A stretch of DNA of 64,000 nucleotides from Streptomyces nojiriensis (lineage in GTDB: Bacteria; Actinomycetota; Actinomycetes; Streptomycetales; Streptomycetaceae), in the NCBI RefSeq assembly GCF_017639205.1, contig NZ_CP071139.1, forward strand, positions 3,550,001-3,614,000, in the 5' to 3' direction. The notes under the pieces were generated by a model. That model did no database searches and was not told the origin of the DNA. It saw nothing but the letters and a program-made list of their open reading frames with translations. Shown one piece after another: positions 31,409 to 40,274 of the stretch. The translations under genes were made by a program, and so were the position numbers. How positions within the stretch are numbered: position 1 is the stretch's first letter; each line of letters begins with the position of its first letter.

Positions 31409-32704
31409 GTGAGTACGAGAACGCATCGACGAAGAGTGCTGGCCGGGGCGGCTGCCCTGTCCCTGGCCCTGACGGGCACGGTGGCGGGTCTGGCGGGCTC
31501 CGCGCAGGCCGCGACCAGGACCACGGCCGTCTTCGAGAACTGCGACGCCCCGGCGCCGCAGCCCGACGGCTCGGGCAACCAGAACTGGACGGTCACCCTG
31601 CCCGACGGCGCCAAGGCCGGTGACGTCGTTCCGATCACCATCGACCCGGGCGCGAGCCCGCTGATCCCCGGGTTCTCCGTCACCACGGTGAACACCTCCA
31701 AGATCACCCTCAAGGTCGGCGCCACCACCCAGGTGGTCACCAGCCCGCCGGAGACCGTCTCGGTCATCGCCGGGCAGCCGCTCGACCCCAAGGCGTTCTC
31801 CGGGACGATCAAGATCCCGGACGGCACCGAGGGCACCACCGTCCAGGTCGCCCTCGACCTGGCGGTGACCGACGCGGACCTCTCCGGTTCCGTCTTCACC
31901 ACCACCTGCACCCCGGCGCCGCGCCCGAGCGCCTCGCTCGGCTCGGTCGCGGTCGAGGCCCTGCCCAAGGACCCCGTCACCACGAAGCTGACGCCCAACA
32001 GCGGCCCGGCGGGCACCGCCGTCGCCGTGACCGGCGCCAACTTCCCGGCCGGCCCCGTCACCTGCTCCGCCCTGCTCGCGGGTGCGGTGACCGGTGACAC
32101 CGGTGCGGGCACGGCCGACGCCTCCGGCGCGGCCACCTGCAACATCACGGTCACCAAGAAGGCCGACGCGATCAGGATCGACGGTTCGATCACCCCGTAC
32201 AAGGCCTTCGTGTTCCTGGAGGAGCAGGCCGGTGTGAAGAACCCGGTCGACGTCGAGGTCCTGCCCGGCCCGCTGGCCCTCGGCCCGAAGGGCGGCCAGC
32301 CGGCCGTCAGCTTCGGCGCGGTCACCATCAACGGCAAGGCCCAGTCGGTGGTCGGCGTCTTCAACGCCGCGACCGTCCAGGACTTCCGCGGCGGTTCGCT
32401 CGGCTGGGACGTGACGGCGACGCGTACGCCGTTCCTGAACCAGGCCACCGGCCACTCGATGGCGAAGGCGCAGATCGGCATCCAGCCGTCCTGCACCGTG
32501 ACCAACCCGGACAGCCCGAGCACCTGCACCGCGGGCACGCCCGGCGCGATCTCCGACGTCCCGATGAAGGTGGCCTCCCAGGCCGCCGGCGGGGACGAGC
32601 TGACCGGCGGTGAGTTCGCCGTCGGCGGCGCCGGGATGATCCAGCTCCCGCCCTTCATGTTCGCGGACACCTACCAGACGGTCGTGACCTTCTCGATCTC
32701 CTGA
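31409..32704 (+). CDS. Secreted protein with WxL-like C-terminal domain
   Basis: A 431-residue secreted protein with signal peptide (RVLAGAAALSLALTGTVAG). The N-terminal half has beta-sandwich character (VTLPDGAKAGDVVPITID; VVTSPPETVSVIAGQPL), then an IPT-like strand set (TTKLTPNSGPAGTAVAVTG). The last 150 residues resemble a WxL domain: VSFGAVTINGKAQSVVG, FRGGSLGWDVTATRTPF, and a final FADTYQTVVTFSIS. As with Firmicutes WxL proteins, the partner gene next door is DUF916-like. Peptidoglycan-associated, non-covalent surface location is inferred. GTG 31409 has AAGGAG 12 nt upstream. Confidence 0.68.
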   Translation: MSTRTHRRRVLAGAAALSLALTGTVAGLAGSAQAATRTTAVFENCDAPAPQPDGSGNQNWTVTLPDGAKAGDVVPITIDPGASPLIPGFSVTTVNTSKITLKVGATTQVVTSPPETVSVIAGQPLDPKAFSGTIKIPDGTEGTTVQVALDLAVTDADLSGSVFTTTCTPAPRPSASLGSVAVEALPKDPVTTKLTPNSGPAGTAVAVTGANFPAGPVTCSALLAGAVTGDTGAGTADASGAATCNITVTKKADAIRIDGSITPYKAFVFLEEQAGVKNPVDVEVLPGPLALGPKGGQPAVSFGAVTINGKAQSVVGVFNAATVQDFRGGSLGWDVTATRTPFLNQATGHSMAKAQIGIQPSCTVTNPDSPSTCTAGTPGAISDVPMKVASQAAGGDELTGGEFAVGGAGMIQLPPFMFADTYQTVVTFSIS

Positions 32705-32790
32705 CCCGTACGGCCGCTCGGCCCAGGGTGGTGCGGCGCTCCGGCGCCGCACCACCCCTTTCCCCTTTCCGCGCCCACTGGAGACCGCCC

Positions 32791-33852
32791 ATGCGCACCC
32801 GCACCTGCAGCCTCAGCCGCACCCGTGGCCGCACCCGCACCCTCCTCTACGGTCTGCTCCTCGGCCTGCTGCTCGGCGGCGCGGGGCTGCTGCCGGCCAC
32901 CGCGGCGAGCGCCGCGGACAACGGCACGTGGGGGGTGTTCCCGACGCCCGCGGCCGGTGCGGCGATGACCGACCGCGCGTACTTCTTCCACCAGGGCGCG
33001 GCCGGGAGCACGCTGAGCGACAGCGTGACGATCGTGAACTCCTCCGACAAGGAGCTGACGTTCCAGGTCTTCGCCGCCGACGCCGTGAACACCCCGGCGG
33101 GCGGCGCCTTCGCGCTGCTGCCGGTGGAGACGAAACCGAAGGACGTCGGCGCGTGGGTTTCGCTGGCGCCGGAGACGGCGAGCACCGTCACCGTGCCCGC
33201 CAAGGGCCGCAAGGACATTCCGTTCACGGTGAAGGTCCCGGCGGACGCGACGCCCGGTGACCACGTGGGCGGGATCGTCGCCCTGGGCACCGCCGTGGAG
33301 GGCGTGCAGCAGGAGGGCAAGGTCCAGGTCGGGGTGAAGCGCTCGGTGGGCGCCCGGCTCTACTTCCGGGTGCCGGGGCCGATCACGGCGGGGCTGAGCG
33401 TGGAGGACGTACGGGTCAGCCGCTCGGCGCCGCTGCTGCCCTGGGTGCGCAAGGCCCGCGCCACGGTCTCGTACGCGCTGGTCAACCGGGGCAACGTGGT
33501 CGTCGAGCCCAAGGTGGCGGTGTCCGCCGAGGGGCTGTTCGGGCGCGAGGTGCTGGACCGGCCCGCCCGCGAGCTGAAGCTGTCCCTGCTGCCGGGCCAG
33601 CGGATCGAACTGACCGAACCGTGGCCGGACGCCCCCCAGTCGGACTGGGTGACCGTCAAGGTCACCGCCGGCGCGGCGGCCCACCCCGATCTGGTCTCGG
33701 AGTCCGGTACCGACTTCGTCGCCGTTCCCTGGCCGGCCGTGGGCCTCCTCCTGGTACTGGCGGGCGCGGGCGCCACCGTGTGGGTGCTGCGCCGCCGCCG
33801 AGCGTCCGGCGAACAGCAGCAGTCCGTACCGGACCTGGCCCGGACGCACTGA
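32791..33852 (+). CDS. DUF916-like (WxL-interacting-type) membrane-anchored protein
   Basis: A 353-residue protein with signal peptide (LLYGLLLGLLLGGAGLL). A beta-rich DUF916-like domain follows (WGVFPTPAAGAAMTDRAYFF, DSVTIVNSSDKELTFQVF, ATPGDHVGGIVALG). A second beta domain (LYFRVPGPITAGLSVEDV) leads to a C-terminal membrane helix (AVGLLLVLAGAGATVWVL) and a basic tail. It is clearly related to the first half of the protein at 12942-14933: both share A-V-N-T-x-x-G-x-F-x-L-L-P and A-T-P-G-D-H. In Firmicutes such proteins bind WxL proteins; the gene just upstream is WxL-like. GGAG stands 8 nt before ATG 32791. Confidence 0.72.
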   Translation: MRTRTCSLSRTRGRTRTLLYGLLLGLLLGGAGLLPATAASAADNGTWGVFPTPAAGAAMTDRAYFFHQGAAGSTLSDSVTIVNSSDKELTFQVFAADAVNTPAGGAFALLPVETKPKDVGAWVSLAPETASTVTVPAKGRKDIPFTVKVPADATPGDHVGGIVALGTAVEGVQQEGKVQVGVKRSVGARLYFRVPGPITAGLSVEDVRVSRSAPLLPWVRKARATVSYALVNRGNVVVEPKVAVSAEGLFGREVLDRPARELKLSLLPGQRIELTEPWPDAPQSDWVTVKVTAGAAAHPDLVSESGTDFVAVPWPAVGLLLVLAGAGATVWVLRRRRASGEQQQSVPDLARTH

Positions 33853-33895
33853 CCGCCACCGTTGCCCGCGAACCACGCCCTCCGGCGGAGAGCGA

Positions 33896-33935
33896 CAGCA
33901 GCCCCCGGCCGGGGAAAGGCGGCCGGGGGCTGCTG
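33896..33935. terminator. Bidirectional terminator
   Basis: Perfect 16-bp arms (33896-33911 and 33920-33935) enclose an 8-nt loop (gggaaagg). They lie between the convergent DUF916-like gene and the methylmalonate-semialdehyde dehydrogenase gene, serving both strands. Confidence 0.85.
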
Positions 33936-33961
33936 GGAGTGCCGGGGGCGGGGCGGGCGGG

Positions 33962-35461
33962 TCAGTGGTTGCGGGGGAAGCCCAGGTCCACGCCGAGGTG
34001 GCCCTCGGAGGGGTCCGGCCAGCGGGTCGTGACGACCTTGCCGCGGGTGTAGAAGTGGATGCCGTCGTTGCCGTAGATGTGGTGGTCGCCGAAGAGCGAG
34101 TCCTTCCAGCCACCGAAGGAGTGGTAGCCCACCGGCACCGGGATCGGGACGTTGACGCCGACCATGCCGGCCTCGATCTCCAGCTGGAAGCGGCGGGCGG
34201 CGCCGCCGTCGCGGGTGAAGATCGCGGTGCCGTTGCCGAACGGCGAGGCGTTGATGAGGGCCACGCCCTCCTCGTAGGTCTCGGCGCGCAGCACGCACAG
34301 GACCGGGCCGAAGATCTCGTCGCGGTAGGCGTCGGAGTCGGTCTTCACGTGGTCCAGCAGGGACAGGCCGATCCAGTGGCCGTTCTCGTTGCCCTCGACC
34401 GTGAAGCCGGTGCCGTCGAGGACGACCTCCGCGCCCTGGTCGGCCGCGCCCTTGACGTACGAGGCGACCTTGTCGCGGTGGGCTGCGGTGATCAGCGGGC
34501 CCATCTCGGAGGTCGGGTCGTTGCCGGGGCCGATCTTGATCTTCTCGGCGCGCTCGCGGATCTTCTCGACGAGCTCGTCACCGATCGCACCGACGGCCAC
34601 GACGGCGGAGATCGCCATGCAGCGCTCACCGGCCGAGCCGTAGGCCGCGGACACGGCCGCGTCGGCGGCGGCGTCCAGGTCGGCGTCCGGCAGCACCAGC
34701 ATGTGGTTCTTGGCGCCGCCCAGGGCCTGGACGCGCTTGCCGTTGGCCGAGGCGGTGGTGTGGATGTGGCGGGCGATCGGGGTCGAGCCGACGAAGGAGA
34801 CGGCCGCGATCCCGGGGTGGGCGAGCAGCGCGTCGACGGCCACCTTGTCGCCGTGGACGACGTTCAGCACACCCGCCGGGAGACCGGCCTCGGTCGCCAG
34901 CTCGGCGAGCTTGTTGGCGGCCGACGGGTCCTTCTCGCTCGGCTTGAGGATGAATGTGTTTCCGCAGGCCACGGCCAGCGGGAACATCCACATCGGGACC
35001 ATCGCCGGGAAGTTGAACGGGGTGATGCCCGCGACGACGCCCAGCGGCTGGCGGATCGAGGAGACGTCCACCCGGCTGGAGACGGAGGTGGACAGCTCGC
35101 CCTTGAGCTGCGTGGTGATGCCGCAGGCCAGCTCGACGATCTCCAGGCCGCGGGCCACCTCGCCCAGCGCGTCCGAGTGGACCTTGCCGTGCTCGGCGGT
35201 GATCAGGGCGGCGATGGCGTCGCGGTTGGCGTCGAGCAGGGCGCGGTAGGCGAACAGCACCTTGGTGCGGGCGGCCAGCGAGGACTGGCCCCAGCTGAGG
35301 TAGGCCTCCCGGGCGACCTGTACCGCCGCGTCGACCTCGTCGGCCGAGGCGAGCGCTACCTGCGTGGTGACCTCGCCGGTGGCCGGGTCGGTGACCGGGC
35401 CGTAGTTGCCCGACGCGCCCTCGACGGTCTTGCCACCGATCCAGTGGTTGACGGTCTTCAT
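33962..35461 (-). CDS. iolA: CoA-acylating methylmalonate-semialdehyde dehydrogenase
   Basis: A 499-residue aldehyde dehydrogenase (IolA/MmsA). It converts malonate semialdehyde (inositol route) or methylmalonate semialdehyde (valine route) to acetyl- or propionyl-CoA with NAD and CoA. Visible motifs are the cofactor region GITPFNFPAMVPMWMFPLA, VSFVGSTPIARHI, GGAKNHMLVLPDADL and the catalytic Cys in SAGERCMAISA. The INASPFGNGTAIFTRDGG and MVGVNVPIPVPVGYHSFGG blocks are specific to this subfamily. It is the last gene of the minus-strand iol operon, 12 bp after iolD. Length is normal. Confidence 0.93.
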   Translation of the reverse strand: MKTVNHWIGGKTVEGASGNYGPVTDPATGEVTTQVALASADEVDAAVQVAREAYLSWGQSSLAARTKVLFAYRALLDANRDAIAALITAEHGKVHSDALGEVARGLEIVELACGITTQLKGELSTSVSSRVDVSSIRQPLGVVAGITPFNFPAMVPMWMFPLAVACGNTFILKPSEKDPSAANKLAELATEAGLPAGVLNVVHGDKVAVDALLAHPGIAAVSFVGSTPIARHIHTTASANGKRVQALGGAKNHMLVLPDADLDAAADAAVSAAYGSAGERCMAISAVVAVGAIGDELVEKIRERAEKIKIGPGNDPTSEMGPLITAAHRDKVASYVKGAADQGAEVVLDGTGFTVEGNENGHWIGLSLLDHVKTDSDAYRDEIFGPVLCVLRAETYEEGVALINASPFGNGTAIFTRDGGAARRFQLEIEAGMVGVNVPIPVPVGYHSFGGWKDSLFGDHHIYGNDGIHFYTRGKVVTTRWPDPSEGHLGVDLGFPRNH

Positions 35462-35473
35462 TGCCTTGCTCCT

Positions 35474-37348
35474 TCACAGATGGCGACGTCGCTGCGCGGC
35501 TTGCCGGTCGTACTCTTCACGGGCCGTGGCAGCGGCCTTGCGGGTCGCGGTCTCGGCCACAGGAACATCCCACCACGCCTGTGCCGGGGGTGGGCCCGAC
35601 ACAGTGTCGGGCGTTCGGGTCTGTACGTAGACACATGTGGGGCGGGTCGCGATGCGGGCCTCGGCGAGGGCTTCGCGCAGGTCACGCGTGGTGCGGGCGC
35701 GGATCACGGCCATCCCGAGGGAGCCCGCGTTGGCCGCGAGGTCCACCGGAAGGGGGTCCCCCGTGTACTCGGAGCCGGGCGCCCGGAAGCGGTACGCGGT
35801 GCCGAAGCCCTCGCCGCCCACCGCCCCCGACAGGCCGCCGATGGAGGCGTAGCCGTGGTTGTCGAGGATCACCACCTTGATCGGGACGCCCTCCTGGACG
35901 GCCGTGACGATCTCGGTCGGATTCATCAGGTACGTCCCGTCGCCGACCAGCGCCCACACCGGCCGGCCGGGCGCGGCCAGCGCCACGCCGATCGCCGCGG
36001 GGATCTCGTATCCCATGCAGGAGTACCCGTACTCCACGTGGTACTGGTCCTGCGACCGGGCCCGCCACAGCTTGTGCAGGTCGCCGGGGAGGGAGCCGGC
36101 CGCGTTGATCAGGATGTCGGTGCCGTCGACGAGGGCGTCGAGCAGCCCGAGCACCTGGGCCTGGGTGGGCGGGGCGTCCTCGTCCGCCTCCGGGACGGCG
36201 TAGGCCCGCTCGACGCGGCTCTCCCAGCGGGCCCGCTCCGCCGCGTACCCCGCCCCGTACGCCGGGTCCGTACGGTGGCCGGCGACCGCGACCCGGAGCT
36301 CGTCGAGGCCCTCGCGGGCATCGGCGACCAGGGGCAGGGCGGCCAGTTTGTGGGCGTCGTACGGGTCCAGGTTGAGGCCGACGAACCGGACGGCGGGGTG
36401 CTGGAAGAGGGTCGCGGAGGCGGTGGTGAAGTCGGTCAGCCGGGTACCGGCGGCGATGACGAGGTCGGCGTCCCGGGCGAGCGCGGCGGCGGTGGAGGTG
36501 CCGGTGTGGCCGATCCCGCCCACGTCGGCGGGGTGCCCGTACGGCAGGACGCCCTTGCCCGCCTGGGTGACGGCGACCGGGATCCCCGTGGCCTCGGCGA
36601 AGGCGGCCAGCGCCGCACCGGCCTCGCTGTGCCGGATCCCGCCGCCGGCGACGATCAGCGGGCGCGCGGAGCCCCGTACCGCCTCGGCGGCGCGGGCCAG
36701 CTCGTGCCGGTCGGGACGGGGCCGGCGCACGCCCCACACGCGCTCGGCGAAGAACTCCTCGGGCCAGTCGTACGCCTGCGCCTGCACGTCCTGCGGCAGT
36801 GCGAGGGTGACGGCGCCGGTCTGCACCGGGTCGGTGAGCACCCGTACGGCCTGGAGGGCGGCCGGGATCAGGGCCTCGGGGCGGGTGATCCGGTCGAAGT
36901 GCCGGGAGACGGGGCGCAGGGTGTCGTTGACGGAGACGTCCCCGGCGTACGGGACCTCCAGCTGCTGGAGCACGGGGTCGGCGGGCCGGGTGGCGAAGGT
37001 GTCGCCGGGCAGCAGGAGCACCGGGATCCGGTTGATGGTGGCGAGGGCGGCGCCGGTGACGAGGTTGGTGGCGCCGGGCCCGATGGAGGTGGTGACGGCG
37101 TGCGCGGAGAGGCGGCCGCTCTGGCGGGCGTATCCGACGGCGGCGTGCACCATGGCCTGCTCGTTGCGGCCCTGGAGGAAGGGCATGGCCTCGGGCCCGG
37201 TCTCCAGGAGGGCCTGGCCGATGCCCGCCACGTTCCCGTGCCCGAAGATCCCCCAGGTGGCGGCGATCAGCCGGTGCCGGTGTCCGTCGCGCTCGGTGTA
37301 CTGGCGGGACAGGAAACGGACGAGCGCCTGTGCGACGGTGAGCCTCAC
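35474..37348 (-). CDS. iolD: 3D-(3,5/4)-trihydroxycyclohexane-1,2-dione hydrolase
   Basis: A 624-residue thiamine-diphosphate enzyme that opens the inositol-derived ring to 5-deoxyglucuronate. The N-terminal Pyr domain contains the conserved QGRNEQAMVHAA and TTSIGPGATNLVTGAA; the C-terminal PP domain has the ThDP motif VGDGTYLMNPTEI with the LDNHGYASIGG block. Family-specific sequence is clear throughout (FLSRQYTERDGHRHRLI, GIFGHGNVAGIGQAL). GTG 37348 has GGAGG 7 nt upstream and overlaps the iolB stop (GTGA), so the two genes are translationally coupled. Confidence 0.94.
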   Translation of the reverse strand: MRLTVAQALVRFLSRQYTERDGHRHRLIAATWGIFGHGNVAGIGQALLETGPEAMPFLQGRNEQAMVHAAVGYARQSGRLSAHAVTTSIGPGATNLVTGAALATINRIPVLLLPGDTFATRPADPVLQQLEVPYAGDVSVNDTLRPVSRHFDRITRPEALIPAALQAVRVLTDPVQTGAVTLALPQDVQAQAYDWPEEFFAERVWGVRRPRPDRHELARAAEAVRGSARPLIVAGGGIRHSEAGAALAAFAEATGIPVAVTQAGKGVLPYGHPADVGGIGHTGTSTAAALARDADLVIAAGTRLTDFTTASATLFQHPAVRFVGLNLDPYDAHKLAALPLVADAREGLDELRVAVAGHRTDPAYGAGYAAERARWESRVERAYAVPEADEDAPPTQAQVLGLLDALVDGTDILINAAGSLPGDLHKLWRARSQDQYHVEYGYSCMGYEIPAAIGVALAAPGRPVWALVGDGTYLMNPTEIVTAVQEGVPIKVVILDNHGYASIGGLSGAVGGEGFGTAYRFRAPGSEYTGDPLPVDLAANAGSLGMAVIRARTTRDLREALAEARIATRPTCVYVQTRTPDTVSGPPPAQAWWDVPVAETATRKAAATAREEYDRQAAQRRRHL

Positions 37349-38343
37349 CGGTGGTCCTCCGTTCGGAGGAAGGGCAGCCGGGGGTCGACGTCCTGGCCGT
37401 CCCAGCTGCCGCGGATCCAGCCGTGGTCGGGGTGGTCCCGGATCAGCCACTCCCGGGTCCCGCCCGGTCCGGCCATCACGTTCAGGTAGTACATGTCGTG
37501 CCCGGGAGCGGCCATGGACGGCCCGTGCCAGCCGTCGGGGATCAGCACCGCGTCCCCGGTCCGCACCTCGGTGAGGATGTCGGTGTTCCCGGCCGGGGAG
37601 GGGGTGACGCGCTGGTAGCCGAGCCCGGGGGTGTCCCCGTGCGGGGCGATCTCGAAGTAGTAGATCTCCTCCAGGCGGGACTCCTCGCCGGGGTGGTGCT
37701 CGTCGTGCTTGTGGGGCGGGTACGAGGACCAGTTCCCGCCGGGGGTCAGCACCTCGACGGCGATGAGGCGGTCGCAGTCGAAGCCGTCCGGGCCGGCGGC
37801 GGCGAAGTTGTTGAGCTGGCGGGAGCAGTGGCCGGCGCCGCGGAGTTCCACGGGGACCTTCCCGGCGGGCCCGTACCGGGCGGGGAGCCGCCGCTCGCAC
37901 CGCGCTCCGGCGAGGGCGAAGCGGCCGCCGTTCTCCGAGGCGACCTCCGCGTGCGCGTCCCGGGGCAGGTACGCGAAGTCACTGACCCCGTCGAACACCT
38001 CTGTCCGCCCGTGCAGTTGGAACACCTCCGGTCCGTTCCCGGGGCTCTGCCCCGGACCCCGCGCCTCAAACGCCGGCGAGGCTGGATTTGGCCCGCCCTG
38101 TCCGTCCTCCGGCCCCGCCGGAGGACGGGGGGCAGGGTTCAGGGCAGAGCCCCGCTCTTTCAGCCCCGCCGGCGTTTGAGGCGCGGGTCCGGGCAGAGCC
38201 CGGCAGCGGACCTGGCATCCGCCCGACAGCGGGAGCACGATCCACTCCGACTCGCCGCACGTGTGCGCGTACACCTCTCCCGGGGCCAGGTCGAGAACCA
38301 TCAGCCTCGTCCATTCCATCTCCCACTCAGACACGACCGGCAC
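37345..38343 (-). CDS. iolB: 5-deoxy-glucuronate isomerase carrying an in-frame repeat insertion
   Basis: A 332-residue IolB, which isomerises 5-deoxyglucuronate to 2-deoxy-5-keto-gluconate. The family is clear from VEVLTPGGNWSSYPPHKHDE (metal-binding His/Glu region), EEIYYFEIAPHGD and DGWHGPSMAAPGHDMYYLNV. It is about 50 residues longer than usual. Residues about 48-101 (RALPGPAPQTPAG to GGPNPASPAFEARG) are encoded by a repeat element and have no family counterpart. The insertion keeps the frame and lies in the N-terminal barrel between two strands, so activity may or may not survive. GTG 38343 has GGAGG upstream and overlaps the iolC end by 17 bp. Stop overlaps iolD. Confidence 0.88.
   Translation of the reverse strand: MPVVSEWEMEWTRLMVLDLAPGEVYAHTCGESEWIVLPLSGGCQVRCRALPGPAPQTPAGLKERGSALNPAPRPPAGPEDGQGGPNPASPAFEARGPGQSPGNGPEVFQLHGRTEVFDGVSDFAYLPRDAHAEVASENGGRFALAGARCERRLPARYGPAGKVPVELRGAGHCSRQLNNFAAAGPDGFDCDRLIAVEVLTPGGNWSSYPPHKHDEHHPGEESRLEEIYYFEIAPHGDTPGLGYQRVTPSPAGNTDILTEVRTGDAVLIPDGWHGPSMAAPGHDMYYLNVMAGPGGTREWLIRDHPDHGWIRGSWDGQDVDPRLPFLRTEDHR
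38041..38201. repeat. MITE-like Streptomyces repeat inserted in iolB
   Basis: Imperfect inverted arms of about 41-45 bp (38041-38085 and 38161-38201, both containing cgcctcaaacgccggc or its complement) flank a core with its own hairpin (gtcctccgg / ccggaggac, 38103-38127). The arm sequence is a repeat I recall as frequent between Streptomyces genes. Here it lies inside a coding sequence without breaking the frame. Confidence 0.8.
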
Positions 38344-39307
38344 GCCCCAGCACCTCCTCCACCTCGTGCGGGAACGGCATCGCGCTCGAACACGCCAGCC
38401 GCGAGGCGACGATCGCCCCGGCCGCGTTCGCGTACCGCATCACCCGCTCCAGTTCCCATCCCGCCAGCAGCCCATGGCACAGCGCCCCGCCGAACGCGTC
38501 GCCCGCGCCCAGGCCGTTGACCACCTCCACCGGCACCGGGGCGACCTCCGCCACCGTGCCGTCGCGGTGGACCGCCAGCACGCCCTCCGGGCCCCGCTTG
38601 ACCACCGCCAGTTCCACACCCGCCGCGAGCAGCGCCCGCGCCGCCGCGTGCGGATCCGACGCGCCCGTGGCGATCTCGCACTCCTCCGCGTTCCCCACGG
38701 CCACCGTCGCCGACCGCAGTGCCCGCTCGTAGTACGGCCCCGGTTTCTCCCGCCACAGCATCGGCCGCCAGTCCAGGTCGAAGACCGTCGTCCCGGTCCG
38801 CGCACGGGCCTCCAGCGCCGCCAGGGTCGCCGCCCGTGAGGGCTCCTCGCTCAGGCCCGTACCCGTCATCCAGAACACGCGGGCCGCCCGTACCGCCGCC
38901 AGGTCCACCTCGTCCGCCGCGATCTCCAGATCCGGGGCCTTCGGCAGCCGGTAGAAGTACAGCGGGAAGCGGTCCGGCGGGAAGATCTCGCAGAAGGTGA
39001 CGGGGGTCGGCAGTCCGGCGACCTCGGCGACCCACCGGTCGTCCACTCCGAACCCCCGCAGTTCGGAGCGCAGATACCCGCCGAAGGGGTCCGTGCCGGT
39101 ACGGGTGATCACCGCCACCCGGCGTCCCAGCCGGGCCGCCGCGACGGCCACGTTGGTCGGGGAGCCGCCCAGGAACTTGCCGAACGTCTCGACCTCGGCC
39201 AGTGGTATGCCCGTCGTCAACGGGTAGAGATCCACCCCGATCCGGCCCATCGTGATCAGGTCGAACGCGAGCGGATCGCCGGTGCCGGTCACAGTCAGTC
39301 CTCCCAT
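38327..39307 (-). CDS. iolC: 5-dehydro-2-deoxygluconokinase
   Basis: A 326-residue PfkB-family sugar kinase, assigned to IolC by its operon and sequence. Motifs include the N-terminal ITMGRIGVDLYPLTTGIPL, GKFLGGSPTNVAVAAARLG (PfkB signature 1), FWMTGTGLSEEPSR, and the C-terminal NGLGAGDAFGGALCHGL with the catalytic Asp. It phosphorylates 2-deoxy-5-keto-gluconate with ATP. ATG 39307 is preceded by GGAGG at 4 nt. It is the first gene of the minus iol operon and is divergent from iolE with a 26-bp gap between start codons. The next enzyme, the IolJ aldolase, is not in the window. Confidence 0.93.
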   Translation of the reverse strand: MGGLTVTGTGDPLAFDLITMGRIGVDLYPLTTGIPLAEVETFGKFLGGSPTNVAVAAARLGRRVAVITRTGTDPFGGYLRSELRGFGVDDRWVAEVAGLPTPVTFCEIFPPDRFPLYFYRLPKAPDLEIAADEVDLAAVRAARVFWMTGTGLSEEPSRAATLAALEARARTGTTVFDLDWRPMLWREKPGPYYERALRSATVAVGNAEECEIATGASDPHAAARALLAAGVELAVVKRGPEGVLAVHRDGTVAEVAPVPVEVVNGLGAGDAFGGALCHGLLAGWELERVMRYANAAGAIVASRLACSSAMPFPHEVEEVLGRAGRV

Positions 39308-39314
39308 TGGTCCT

Positions 39315-39328
39315 CCACCCTAAGGTGG
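39315..39328. promoter_or_regulatory. Promoter of the iolE-iolG unit with a small inverted repeat
   Basis: TAAGGT at 39321-39326 is a good -10 box 7 nt before ATG 39334, implying a leaderless transcript. It is embedded in a 5-bp inverted repeat CCACC / GGTGG. The -35 region is weak. The divergent iolC ribosome site overlaps this region, so the two promoters are face to face. Confidence 0.45.
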
Positions 39329-39333
39329 CCGTT

Positions 39334-40248
39334 ATGACGTCCTCCCCGCCCGCGTTGACGCGTATCCGCATCGGTTCGGCTCCGGACTCCTGGGGTGTCT
39401 GGTTTCCCGACGACCCCCGGCAGACCCCGTGGGAACGCTTCCTCGACGAGGTCGCCGACGCCGGGTACGAGTGGATCGAACTCGGCCCCTACGGCTATCT
39501 GCCCACCGATCCCGCCCGCCTCGCCGAGGAAACGGCCAAGCGCGGGCTGCGCGTCTCGGCCGGAACCGTCTTCACCGGACTCCATCACGGGCCCGCCGTG
39601 TGGGAGGACACCTGGGAGCACGTGTCGCGGATCGCGGCGCTCACCCGGGCCATGGGCGCGGCCCATCTCGTCGTCATCCCCTCCTTCTGGCGGGACGACA
39701 AGACCGGGGAGGTGCTGGAGGACCGCACCCTGACCCCCGCCCAATGGCGTGAACTGACCACGCAGACCGAACGCCTCGGCCGGGAGGTCCTGGACCGGTA
39801 CGGGCTGCGGATCGTCGTCCACCCGCACGCCGACACCCACATCGACACCCCTTCGAACGTGGCCCGCTTCCTGGACGCCACCGACCCCGGGCTCGTCTCC
39901 CTCTGTCTGGACACGGGGCACTACGCGTACTGCGGCGGGGACAGCGTGCAGGCCGTGGAGACCTTCGGCGAGCGGATCGGCTACCTCCACCTCAAGCAGG
40001 TGGATCCGCGGATCCTCGCCGAAGTCGTCGCCGAGGAGCTGCCTTTCGGGCCGGCGGTGGGCCGTGGGGTGATGTGCGAACCGCCCTCGGGGGTGCCCGC
40101 GCTGGAACCGGTGCTCGCGGCGGCGCAGCGGCTGGACGTGGACCTGTTCGCCATCGTGGAGCAGGACATGTACCCCTGTCCGCCCGACCGGCCGCTGCCG
40201 ATCGCCCGCCGCACCCGCGCCTACCTCCGTTCCTGCGGCGCCCGCTGA
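39334..40248 (+). CDS. iolE: Myo-inosose-2 dehydratase-like TIM-barrel protein
   Basis: A 304-residue xylose-isomerase-like barrel. The opening [17 protein letters not shown] and [16 protein letters not shown] match IolE, which dehydrates scyllo-inosose to the trihydroxycyclohexanedione. Metal-ligand candidates appear in [26 protein letters not shown] and YLHLKQVDP, with a late Glu in [11 protein letters not shown]. The position between iolC and iolG supports the assignment. ATG 39334 has no ribosome site but a -10 box 7 nt upstream. Related sugar-phosphate isomerases are the alternative. Confidence 0.85.
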   Translation: MTSSPPALTRIRIGSAPDSWGVWFPDDPRQTPWERFLDEVADAGYEWIELGPYGYLPTDPARLAEETAKRGLRVSAGTVFTGLHHGPAVWEDTWEHVSRIAALTRAMGAAHLVVIPSFWRDDKTGEVLEDRTLTPAQWRELTTQTERLGREVLDRYGLRIVVHPHADTHIDTPSNVARFLDATDPGLVSLCLDTGHYAYCGGDSVQAVETFGERIGYLHLKQVDPRILAEVVAEELPFGPAVGRGVMCEPPSGVPALEPVLAAAQRLDVDLFAIVEQDMYPCPPDRPLPIARRTRAYLRSCGAR

Positions 40249-40274
40249 CCCTTCGGAAGGAAGAGGAGTACGAC

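Noticed and set aside
33965..37489. 1174-residue open frame on the plus strand over iolA and iolD
   Set aside because: Antisense to two enzymes with clear motifs; composition is Gly/Arg/Val-rich noise with no domain.
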